Assembly: GCA_025362615.1 (NCBI GenBank)
Contig: JANYFQ010000319.1
Coordinates: 1 to 8,597, forward strand
Origin: Hymenobacter sp.
GTDB taxonomy: Bacteria > Bacteroidota > Bacteroidia > Cytophagales > Hymenobacteraceae
Direction: 5' to 3'
Length of the DNA: 8,597 nucleotides
The number at the start of each line of letters is the position of its first letter. Position 1 is the stretch's first letter. Positions 1 through 5,220 of the stretch are shown one piece after another. Made by a program: the position numbers and the translations under genes. Below the pieces are notes generated by a model. It made no database searches. It was not told where the DNA came from and worked only from the letters and a program-made list of their open reading frames with translations.

Positions 1-46
1 AACTGGGGGCAGCGCCGCTTTGATTTTGGATAAACTGCTTACGGCC
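1..46. other. Left-edge sequence downstream of the AraC gene
   Basis: Short stretch between the window edge and the stop codon of the minus-strand AraC gene. I see no hairpin with a T-tract and no gene start here. Any terminator for the AraC transcript probably lies beyond the window. Confidence 0.5.
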
Positions 47-619
47 TCACGCCAGGGCATCGAGCGGCAGGCGCGGCGGCAACATGAGCTGCTTGAATTC
101 GCTGACCGAGTAGCCGGTTACCTGCCGGAACTGATTGCTCAGGTGCTGGCCCGAGGAATAGCGCAGGTGGTCGGCTATCTGGTTGAGGGTCATCTCGCCG
201 TAGCTCAGCATTTCCTTCACGCGCTCAATTTTGAGGCGGATGAGGTATTTTTCGATGGTGAGGTGGGCGGTGCGCGAAAATACCTTGCTCAGGTGCGAAT
301 ACGTGGCGGCGAAACGGTCGGTGAGGTAGGCCGACGTGGTGAGGGGCGAACGGGCCGTACGCAGGTGTTCGAGGTACTCGGCCAGCACTGTTTTTATCTG
401 GTCGGTAAGCTGTTCGCCGTGGCTGCGGAGCAGCTCAAAGCCGGCTGCCTGGAGCAACGGGGCCAGCACTTCGGGGTCGGCCGGGGTGCTGGCTTCCAGC
501 TCGGCGGTGCCCAGGCGCACGGCTTTGGGCTGGTAGCCCGCCCGCAACAGCAGGCTCTGCACCGCTTCTACGCACCGCGGACAAACCATATTTTTGATGT
601 GCAACAGGGTCGTTTTCAA
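47..619 (-). CDS. AraC-family regulator with HMA-like metal-binding N-terminus
   Basis: Predicted cytoplasmic transcription factor of 190 residues. Residues about 5-65 resemble a heavy-metal-associated (HMA) fold: a first strand LLHIKNMVC, then CPRC with cysteines at 13 and 16, and a later LEA-rich strand. Residues about 85-185 are a typical AraC double helix-turn-helix, including SHLSKVFSR, IEKYLIRLKIERVKEML, LNQIADHLRYSS and HLSNQFRQVTGYSVSEFKQL. I chose the TTG at 619 because it restores the first beta strand before the CxxC; the first ATG (589) would cut into the HMA-like fold, leaving only two residues before the first cysteine. The frame stays open upstream to 934, but that part overlaps the membrane-protein gene and is a shadow. 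This architecture recurs in Bacteroidota, often beside copper or mercury genes; metal sensing here is inferred. The gene begins 11 nt after the upstream stop, so the two are probably co-transcribed. Confidence 0.85.
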   Translation of the reverse strand: MKTTLLHIKNMVCPRCVEAVQSLLLRAGYQPKAVRLGTAELEASTPADPEVLAPLLQAAGFELLRSHGEQLTDQIKTVLAEYLEHLRTARSPLTTSAYLTDRFAATYSHLSKVFSRTAHLTIEKYLIRLKIERVKEMLSYGEMTLNQIADHLRYSSGQHLSNQFRQVTGYSVSEFKQLMLPPRLPLDALA

Positions 620-630
620 GGTAGTTAAAT

Positions 631-984
631 TTAACGGTGAGATGTCCGCTGCGGGGTAGCGGCAACAGGGGTAACCGAGCGAATCGGGGCAATGGGCCGC
701 CGCAGAGCTACCGCCCGGCCCGTACCTTCTTGCCAACTGCGCCCAAACCAGTGCCCGGTGGCCCAGGTTACAAACGGCACTACTCCCAAAAAGGTAACGG
801 CCAGCAACCAGAATACAACAAAAAAAGCGGTGAAAAGTCGGGTAAAAAAATGGTCCGACAACTCGAATAAAAAACCTGTCAGCGCCACAGCCAACACCAG
901 GCTGATGCCCGCCAGCGTTGCTATGCGCCGCCACGGCAGCCGCAACAACGGCTTGGAAAGGCGGGGACGGAGAGGTAACGGCAC
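631..984 (-). CDS. Small two-helix membrane protein, unknown function
   Basis: Predicted inner-membrane protein of 117 residues. A basic N-terminus (residues 1-20, with several Arg and Lys) precedes a hydrophobic helix at about 21-40. A short polar turn (ELSDHFFTR) leads to a second hydrophobic, aromatic-rich helix at about 50-75. The rest is a polar, basic tail, likely cytoplasmic. I recognise no family and see no catalytic motif. It is the first gene of a probable two-gene unit: its stop lies 11 nt before the TTG start of the HMA-AraC regulator, so it may take part in the same metal or stress response, though that rests only on position. Its 3' end overlaps another open frame on the same strand, but the hydrophobic pattern and the clean boundary favour this reading. 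The exact start is uncertain. Confidence 0.6.
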   Translation of the reverse strand: MPLPLRPRLSKPLLRLPWRRIATLAGISLVLAVALTGFLFELSDHFFTRLFTAFFVVFWLLAVTFLGVVPFVTWATGHWFGRSWQEGTGRAVALRRPIAPIRSVTPVAATPQRTSHR

Positions 985-1179
985 GGACAGGAGCTATTTG
1001 GGCGGGTGAAAATACGCAAAGTTTTACGATTGTGGCGCCACTACGGCCATCGCCCGGCGGGCGGTGTTCCGGTTTTGTGCCGTGCGACGCTGCCAGGTAG
1101 TGCGTGGCCGAACCAACGTCGGGCGCTAACGCCGTTACTTTGCAGCCCGCTCTTCTTCTTTTTACCTGTTTGCGTTTTT
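985..1179. other. Divergent intergenic region
   Basis: About 195 bp between two divergently transcribed genes; it must hold promoters for both. On the minus strand, AAACTTTG (1017-1024) is one base away from the Bacteroidota -7 consensus TAnnTTTG. On the plus strand, TTACTTTG (1135-1142) is also one base away. I found no convincing TTG -33 box at the proper spacing for either, and no clear operator or riboswitch. Confidence 0.4.
1135..1142 (+). promoter_or_regulatory. Candidate -7 box for the small lipoprotein gene
   Basis: TTACTTTG differs from the Bacteroidota sigma-A -7 consensus TAnnTTTG at one base. It would place the transcript start near 1149, about 30 nt before the ATG at 1180. There is no clear -33 TTG, so this is weak support. 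Confidence 0.3.
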
Positions 1180-1455
1180 ATGAACCCCTCCCCGCGTACT
1201 CTTTCCCTGGGCCTCGCCCTCGCCGCCGCTTTCAGCCTGAGTGCCTGCTCGTCGGGCACCAAATCGGGTGACACCAATGTCGAGCGCGGCTACACCAAGA
1301 AAGGCCCCGCCGCCGGCCAGGACGGCACCGCCAACGGCGACTCGGCCACCGCCGGCCTCGTGGCCGACACCGCTGCCCGGCAGCCCACCGGCAAAGAGCT
1401 GTACAAAGCCGCCGCCAAGGCCAAAGACCGCAACCACGACGGGCTGGCGGATTAG
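1180..1455 (+). CDS. Small lipoprotein with C-terminal EF-hand-like loop
   Basis: Predicted lipoprotein of 91 residues. The signal peptide is residues 1-22 (NPSPRT, then LSLGLALAAAFSL) with a lipobox LSAC and the lipidated cysteine at 23. The mature chain is short, rich in Gly, Ala, Thr and Lys, and probably disordered. It ends in DRNHDGLAD, which has the D-x-N-x-D-G-x-x-D spacing of a calcium-binding EF-hand, dockerin or thrombospondin-3 type loop. A single loop at the extreme C-terminus is unusual because such loops normally come in pairs or repeats. The start at 1180 is the only one that gives a proper signal peptide; the frame opens earlier, at 1006, without homologous features. It stands alone, converging on the B12 operon, with a hairpin just after the stop. 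I do not recognise a family; calcium binding is inference. Confidence 0.7.
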   Translation: MNPSPRTLSLGLALAAAFSLSACSSGTKSGDTNVERGYTKKGPAAGQDGTANGDSATAGLVADTAARQPTGKELYKAAAKAKDRNHDGLAD

Positions 1456-1464
1456 GTGTTCCGA

Positions 1465-1498
1465 CAGGTGGCACCACGCCTTGGCTTGGCGCCACCTG
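1465..1498. terminator. Hairpin between convergent genes, likely bidirectional terminator
   Basis: Twelve-nt arms at 1465-1476 and 1487-1498 enclose a 10-nt loop. Eleven pairs are Watson-Crick. The remaining position is A opposite C in the plus-strand RNA but U opposite G in the minus-strand RNA, so the hairpin is a little stronger for the B12-operon transcript. It lies between the stops of the plus-strand lipoprotein and the minus-strand btuG. No U-tract follows on either strand, so it may act as a 3' end stabiliser rather than a classical intrinsic terminator. Confidence 0.65.
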
Positions 1499-1507
1499 CG
1501 CTTCGTT

Positions 1508-2650
1508 CTACTCAAAAAACACGAAGCCGTTTACGCCCAAACCCGCGCCGTACTCGTCTATTTTGGTGCCGTCGGGCCGGTGGCGGACAAACTTGTCGGC
1601 CGCAAAGTTGCCTGTGCCAGCGTAGATAACGCCCGTGCTGGGGTCGATGCCCAGGCCATAAAACAGGCCGGTAATAAAGGGCATACTCAGGTCCGGCAGC
1701 GTGGCATCGGCGATGCCCAGGCGGCAGACACCGCCCAGGTAACTAAAGCCGTCGATGGCCCGAAAATAAAGCTGGTCGCGGATGGGGTTGATTTGCAAGT
1801 CGGTGGGCACGAGCCGGTTGCTGGCAAAGGTGCGGGCCGTGGCTCCGGCCGTGGGGTTGCCGGGGTCGAGGGAATACAGGCTGCCGGGCGTAGTGGTGGC
1901 GTAATCGATGCCGGTGTTATTGGCACTGTATTGCACCTGGCCACCGCACAGCACCCAGAGGCGGGCGTTTTTGTCGAGCGCGAAGCTGTTGGGCGCATCA
2001 CCGACGGGCACTGTGGCCGTTACGCGGTTGGTGGCGGGGTCGATGACGGTGAGGGTATTGCCGCCCGAGTTGGCCACGAATACCCGGCCGCCGGCCAGCG
2101 TCAGGCGCTCGGGCAGCGGGCCAGTGGCGATGCTGTCAGTCACGGCATTGGTGGCCAGGTCAATTATCTTGATGCCGGCCCGCACCCCGGCAATGGGCAC
2201 CCGTCGGTTGTTGCGCACCACGCTCGACGTGTCGCGGCCCCACTGCGTGACGTAGCCCCGCGTGGCGCTCACGGCCAGAAAGTAGCGCGGCGAGTGCAGG
2301 CCCCGCACCACCCCTACCGACCGGAAATCTGGCAGCGACACGGCCTCAATTTTGTTAGAATTATTGACTACCACGTAGCCCCGGCCGCCGGCCACGGCCA
2401 GGTTTTGCACCACGTCGCCTAGCGTACGGCCAGTGCCGTTCACGCTCTGAAACAGGTCAGGAGTTACCGTTTTGGCCGTGGGGTCGAAGCGCGACACCGT
2501 GCCGCTGTTGCTTCCGAAAAGACCTTCGTTCACCACAAACACGCGGCTGGCCGCCGGCTCGGGGAGCTTTTCATCTTCTTTTGGGGTGCAGCTATTCAGC
2601 AGCGGCAAGGTCAGCAACAAGCTGGCCAGCAAAGAATTGGTAATTTTCAT
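1508..2650 (-). CDS. btuG: BtuG-type surface B12-binding lipoprotein (DUF5074/YncE-like propeller)
   Basis: Predicted surface lipoprotein of 380 residues. The signal peptide ends in the lipobox LLNSC (Cys 21). The following TPKEDEK fits the K-(D/E)2 type lipoprotein export signal known in Bacteroidota, so it is probably surface exposed. The mature part is a seven-blade-type beta-propeller of the DUF5074/YncE kind: VFVVNEGLFGSNSGTVSRFD, then LGDVVQNL, VVVNNSNKIEAVSL and SPRYFLAV, followed by repeated VFVANSGGNTLTVIDPATN-like blades. Bacteroides BtuG of this family binds cobalamin very tightly and caps BtuB. It starts 49 nt after the btuB stop in the same riboswitch-led operon, which strongly supports the B12 role. 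The ATG at 2650 is preceded directly by an in-frame TTG (2653); ATG is preferred. Without the riboswitch and btuB neighbour, only a generic propeller lipoprotein could be called. Confidence 0.85.
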   Translation of the reverse strand: MKITNSLLASLLLTLPLLNSCTPKEDEKLPEPAASRVFVVNEGLFGSNSGTVSRFDPTAKTVTPDLFQSVNGTGRTLGDVVQNLAVAGGRGYVVVNNSNKIEAVSLPDFRSVGVVRGLHSPRYFLAVSATRGYVTQWGRDTSSVVRNNRRVPIAGVRAGIKIIDLATNAVTDSIATGPLPERLTLAGGRVFVANSGGNTLTVIDPATNRVTATVPVGDAPNSFALDKNARLWVLCGGQVQYSANNTGIDYATTTPGSLYSLDPGNPTAGATARTFASNRLVPTDLQINPIRDQLYFRAIDGFSYLGGVCRLGIADATLPDLSMPFITGLFYGLGIDPSTGVIYAGTGNFAADKFVRHRPDGTKIDEYGAGLGVNGFVFFE

Positions 2651-2699
2651 CAAAACTCAGGTAAAGTGACGGGTTGAAGGTTGGTTGATTGGGAATTGG

Positions 2700-4745
2700 C
2701 TACTCGTTGAAGCCAACCCGCAAGCTTAGGAGCAGGGCGCGGGGCGGGGCGGGGCGGCCCGCGTAACTGTCGTAGGCGTGGCTGAGGAGGTTGCTGCCCT
2801 GGATTAGCAACAGGATTTGGGTGGGGCCGGGCAAGGGAAGGGCGTAGCCGAGGCTGCCGCCGAGCAGGCCGTAGCCGGGCAAAAAACCGGTAGCAGTGGC
2901 GTCGAGGTAGCGGTAGGCCACCACGCTGCCGGTGGCCCCGAGCCGCCAGCGCCGGTGGGCGTAGTCGAGGCTGGCGTTGGCCGTGTGCAGGGGCACGTAG
3001 GGCAGGGGCCGCCCGGACGGTACGGGGTCGAGGGCGTTGGTGGCGCGGTGGGTGCGGGCCACGGTGTAGGCGTAGGCAGCGCGGGCCGCGAGGCGGTGCG
3101 GGCCGGCCGCCAGCGTGAGGCGGGTGCTGGCTTCGAGGCCATAAGTGAGGACTTGCCGCAGGTTGCGGGGCCGCCAAAGGCCGTCGGGGCCGGGGGCCCA
3201 CTGCACCCAGTCGTCCACGCGTTGGGTATAAATGGTCAGCTCGTTGAGCAGGGCGACGCGGCGGGCCAAGGGCCACTCGTGGCGCAGGCCAGCTTCGGCC
3301 CCGAGGCCGGTTTCGGGGCGCAAATCGGGGTTGCCGCCCACGGCCCAGTACCGTTCGTTGAGGGTAGGGGCGCGGTAGCTGCGGGCGGCGCTGGCGCGGA
3401 CGGTGAGGTGGTGGGTTGGTGGGTTGGTGGACGGGTGGGTTGAGACGGCTTCCAGGCTGTCGGATTTCGAGCCGACCACCTCCCACTCCACACCCAGGAT
3501 GGGGCACAGGGGGTTGCCTTGGGGCAGCAATGCCTGCCGCAGGTTGGCACTCAGGCGCAGGCCGGGGCGCGGGGCCGCCCGGAACAGGGCGAAGGCAGCC
3601 GCCCGGTTTTCGGCCAGTACGGGCCGGGTGTACTCGTTGAGTTCGGCGACAAAATGCTGAATTTCAGCCCCCAGGCGCAAGGTGGCGGCCGGGCCGAGGG
3701 CGGCGGTGTATTCGGCTTGGCCTTGCGTCGTCCGCACCCGCGAGTTGCTGACGATGAGGCCGTCGTGGTAGTTCAGCACGTCCTCAAACCACGCCCCGCG
3801 CACGGCCCACTGCCGGCTGGCCGTGCCCAGGTGGTGGTAGCCCAACAGCAAACGGCGGCTCTGGTCGCGTTGCCGGGCGGCCGGCCCGGCGGTGCCCACG
3901 GCGGGCTGAATGTCGCGGTCAGTGTCGGTGAGCCAGGCGGCGGCCGTGAGCAGGCCGCCCGCGCCCACGCGCAGGGCCACGTCGGGGGCCAGGCTCCACT
4001 GGTGGCGCAGGGCCGCCCCGGTAAGGGTGCGTCGCACCGGCCCTTCAAATTCGCGCACCACGTAAGGGTAATTGTTGGTGGCCTGCCGGTAGGAGCCAGT
4101 CACGCGGGCGGCCATTCGGCCCCTGCCCCCGCTGGCCGCCGCGCTGGCCCCGCGCAACCCAAAACTGCCCCCATCGAGCTGCACACTACCCGCCGGAGCG
4201 CGGCCGAACACCGGGGCACCGGTTCTCAGCAGCACCGCGCCGCCCACGGCCCCGCTGCCGTACAGCGCCGCCGCCGGACCGGGTTGGATGCTTACTTCGG
4301 CGTTGGCGGCTAGCGGCAACACCCCAAAATCGTTTTGGCCCAGGGTGGGCAACTGGATGTTGAGGCCGTTCCAGAGCACCGCCGTCTGGCTGGCCGAGGT
4401 GCCCCGTAAGCTGATGGTAGCCAATTGCCCCGGCCCGTAGCTGCGGACGTACGCCGTGCTGCGGGCGGCTAGCGCGTCGGCCAGCGTACCACCCCGCCCC
4501 AGGCTAAGGGCCGCCGAGTCAAGCGTTTCGACCCGACTGCCCACGGCGAAGGAGGCGGGCCGCACGGCCTGCACCCGCACCTCGGCCAGGTGTTGGGGGT
4601 GGTTGAGGGGGCGAGTGGTGTCGGGCGCAATGGGCGTAGCGGGTGGCCGCCGTTGCGCCCGCGCCGCGCCGGGTACGCCGAGCCATGCAGCCGCAGCCAG
4701 CGTCAAAGCCAGGCAAAATGAGGGTTGAAAGTTGAAGCGAATCAA
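2700..4745 (-). CDS. btuB: BtuB-type TonB-dependent cobalamin receptor
   Basis: Outer-membrane receptor of 681 residues for TonB-driven import of vitamin B12. The signal peptide covers about residues 1-30 (basic start, LALTLAAAAWLG, cleavage near AARA-Q). A TonB-box-like stretch LAEVRVQA is at 53-60, and the plug domain runs to about residue 170 (TISLRGTSASQTAVLWNGLN, then VSIQPGPAAALYGSGAVGGA). The rest is a 22-strand-type barrel with the conserved YRAPTLNERYW and GGNPDLRPE near residue 455, ending VGFNE. There is no CarboxypepD_reg domain, as is usual for BtuB. No ATG exists in frame between 5144 and the plug; TTG at 4745 gives a good signal peptide. The frame stays open upstream across the riboswitch, but that part is leader RNA. 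The B12 substrate is assigned from the riboswitch upstream and btuG downstream. A Thr/Pro/His-rich loop near residue 435 is encoded by an 8-bp tandem repeat. Confidence 0.88.
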   Translation of the reverse strand: MIRFNFQPSFCLALTLAAAAWLGVPGAARAQRRPPATPIAPDTTRPLNHPQHLAEVRVQAVRPASFAVGSRVETLDSAALSLGRGGTLADALAARSTAYVRSYGPGQLATISLRGTSASQTAVLWNGLNIQLPTLGQNDFGVLPLAANAEVSIQPGPAAALYGSGAVGGAVLLRTGAPVFGRAPAGSVQLDGGSFGLRGASAAASGGRGRMAARVTGSYRQATNNYPYVVREFEGPVRRTLTGAALRHQWSLAPDVALRVGAGGLLTAAAWLTDTDRDIQPAVGTAGPAARQRDQSRRLLLGYHHLGTASRQWAVRGAWFEDVLNYHDGLIVSNSRVRTTQGQAEYTAALGPAATLRLGAEIQHFVAELNEYTRPVLAENRAAAFALFRAAPRPGLRLSANLRQALLPQGNPLCPILGVEWEVVGSKSDSLEAVSTHPSTNPPTHHLTVRASAARSYRAPTLNERYWAVGGNPDLRPETGLGAEAGLRHEWPLARRVALLNELTIYTQRVDDWVQWAPGPDGLWRPRNLRQVLTYGLEASTRLTLAAGPHRLAARAAYAYTVARTHRATNALDPVPSGRPLPYVPLHTANASLDYAHRRWRLGATGSVVAYRYLDATATGFLPGYGLLGGSLGYALPLPGPTQILLLIQGSNLLSHAYDSYAGRPAPPRALLLSLRVGFNE
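3403..3442. repeat. 8-bp tandem repeat inside btuB
   Basis: The plus strand shows units of GTGGGTTG at 3411-3418, 3419-3426 and 3435-3442, with a diverged unit GTGGACGG at 3427-3434 and a weaker one at 3403-3410. In the minus-strand gene it encodes a Thr-Pro-Asn-His-rich loop just before the conserved YRAPTLNERYW strand. The plus strand also carries four runs of three G, which could form a G-quadruplex with one long loop. Eight bases is not a multiple of three, so gain or loss of one unit would break btuB. Confidence 0.75.
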
Positions 4746-4931
4746 AATTTCCGAAGCTCGAAAATTCGATTCAAAACCCGCCGCGCTTCCCGCCCAAAAA
4801 CCGGCGGGCAGCGCTTCGGGCCGAGGCCGAAAAACAGCAAAACCGGCCGCCGCCAACCCGAAAGCCCACGCGCCGCTGCTCTCGTTCTCCGGCCGTCCTC
4901 CGCGACCGCTGAACCTGGGGTGAAACAACCG
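4746..4931 (-). promoter_or_regulatory. btuB leader between aptamer and start codon (expression platform)
   Basis: About 190 nt separate the B12 aptamer from the TTG start. The stretch is non-coding by function although one frame stays open. It holds GC-rich hairpins. The clearest has arms at 4789-4794 and 4803-4808 (CCCGCC/GGCGGG) with an A/T-rich loop. A second, weaker one pairs GGCCG with CGGCC a little further 5'. A short palindrome CGAATTTTCG lies close to the start codon. No T-tract follows the hairpins in the direction of transcription, which favours control of translation or Rho-type termination. Which hairpin switches is not visible. Confidence 0.5.
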
Positions 4932-5114
4932 GGCAGGTTTCCTGGCTTGCCTTGCCGGGCGGGCCGCCTTCCCATTTACTAGCTGAATATCAACCTGAAA
5001 CAGTGGCTTTGTGACCCGCCCCGATGTGGGGCGCACAGTTGCGGGGACAGCTTCGGCTTGATTACCGAATTCCCTTTTAAGCCCTTCTCTCGTCGCCAAA
5101 AGCAGGGCACCTGG
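4932..5114 (-). ncRNA. Cobalamin riboswitch aptamer
   Basis: Reading the minus strand, the conserved blocks of a cobalamin (B12) riboswitch occur in order. P1 5' arm CAGGT is at 5113-5109. AAAAGGGAATTCGGTAATC lies at 5078-5060. GCTGTCCCCGCAACTGT ends at 5035. A P5-like hairpin CGCCCC/GGGGCG follows, then AAGCCACTG at 5009-5001 and GGGAAGGCGGCC at about 4973-4962. The B12 box AAGCCAGGAAACCTGCC is at 4948-4932, and its ACCTG pairs with the P1 5' arm. Riboswitches of this family bind adenosyl- or methylcobalamin and turn off B12 uptake or synthesis genes. Its position directly upstream of a BtuB/BtuG pair agrees. Ligand subtype is not assigned. Confidence 0.93.
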
Positions 5115-5122
5115 ATGTGGAA

Positions 5123-5130
5123 CAAAGGTA
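5123..5130 (-). promoter_or_regulatory. -7 promoter box of the B12 operon
   Basis: On the minus strand TACCTTTG matches the Bacteroidota consensus TAnnTTTG exactly. A start about seven bases downstream would begin the RNA near 5116, just before the riboswitch P1 arm at 5113, which is a sensible position. The nearest TTG upstream (5144-5142) is only 11 nt away, shorter than the usual 17-20, so the -33 box is not confirmed. The TACCT part belongs to the neighbouring REP-like palindrome. Confidence 0.55.
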
Positions 5131-5220
5131 GGGCGGGTTTTCAACCCGCGCGTGGAATTGCCACAACAGTCGGTTTATGTTTTACGGCCCCGACGCGCGG
5201 GTTGAAAACCCGCGCTACCT
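5126..5220. repeat. Paired inverted REP-like palindromes (BIME-like)
   Basis: Two 28-bp units, 5126-5153 and 5193-5220, are inverted relative to each other with 27 of 28 bases matching, separated by 39 bp. Each unit is itself a hairpin: GCGGGTT, a three-base loop, AACCCGC. The architecture resembles bacterial interspersed mosaic elements made of REP sequences. The right unit begins at the last base of the stop codon of the receptor gene 5220-7694, so it probably forms the 3' end hairpin of that mRNA. The left unit overlaps the -7 box of the B12 operon. A diverged third copy lies at 7796-7821. I infer a genome-wide family; only three copies are in view, and no transposase is nearby. Confidence 0.75.

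Noticed and set aside
620..934. Upstream extension of the AraC frame to 934
   Set aside because: It overlaps the membrane-protein gene in another frame, and its residues match no domain. The HMA-like fold starts at the TTG at 619.
1241..2422. Long plus-strand frame of 393 codons
   Set aside because: It crosses the stop region of the small lipoprotein and runs antisense to btuG. Its protein is low in recognisable motifs; it is a by-product of high GC content.
2650..3507. Minus-strand frame of 285 codons within btuB
   Set aside because: It gives a protein almost wholly of Pro, Arg and Ala, typical of an out-of-frame reading of GC-rich coding DNA.
3519..4313. Plus-strand frame of 264 codons antisense to btuB
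   Set aside because: No motif, signal or start context; the opposite strand encodes a well-supported receptor plug and barrel.
4746..5144. N-terminal extension of the btuB frame to an ATG at 5144
   Set aside because: The stretch covers the conserved cobalamin aptamer and encodes a low-complexity, basic sequence with no domain. The signal peptide begins only after 4745.
5126..5220. CRISPR array
   Set aside because: There are only two units, they are inverted rather than direct, and there is a single spacer and no cas gene.
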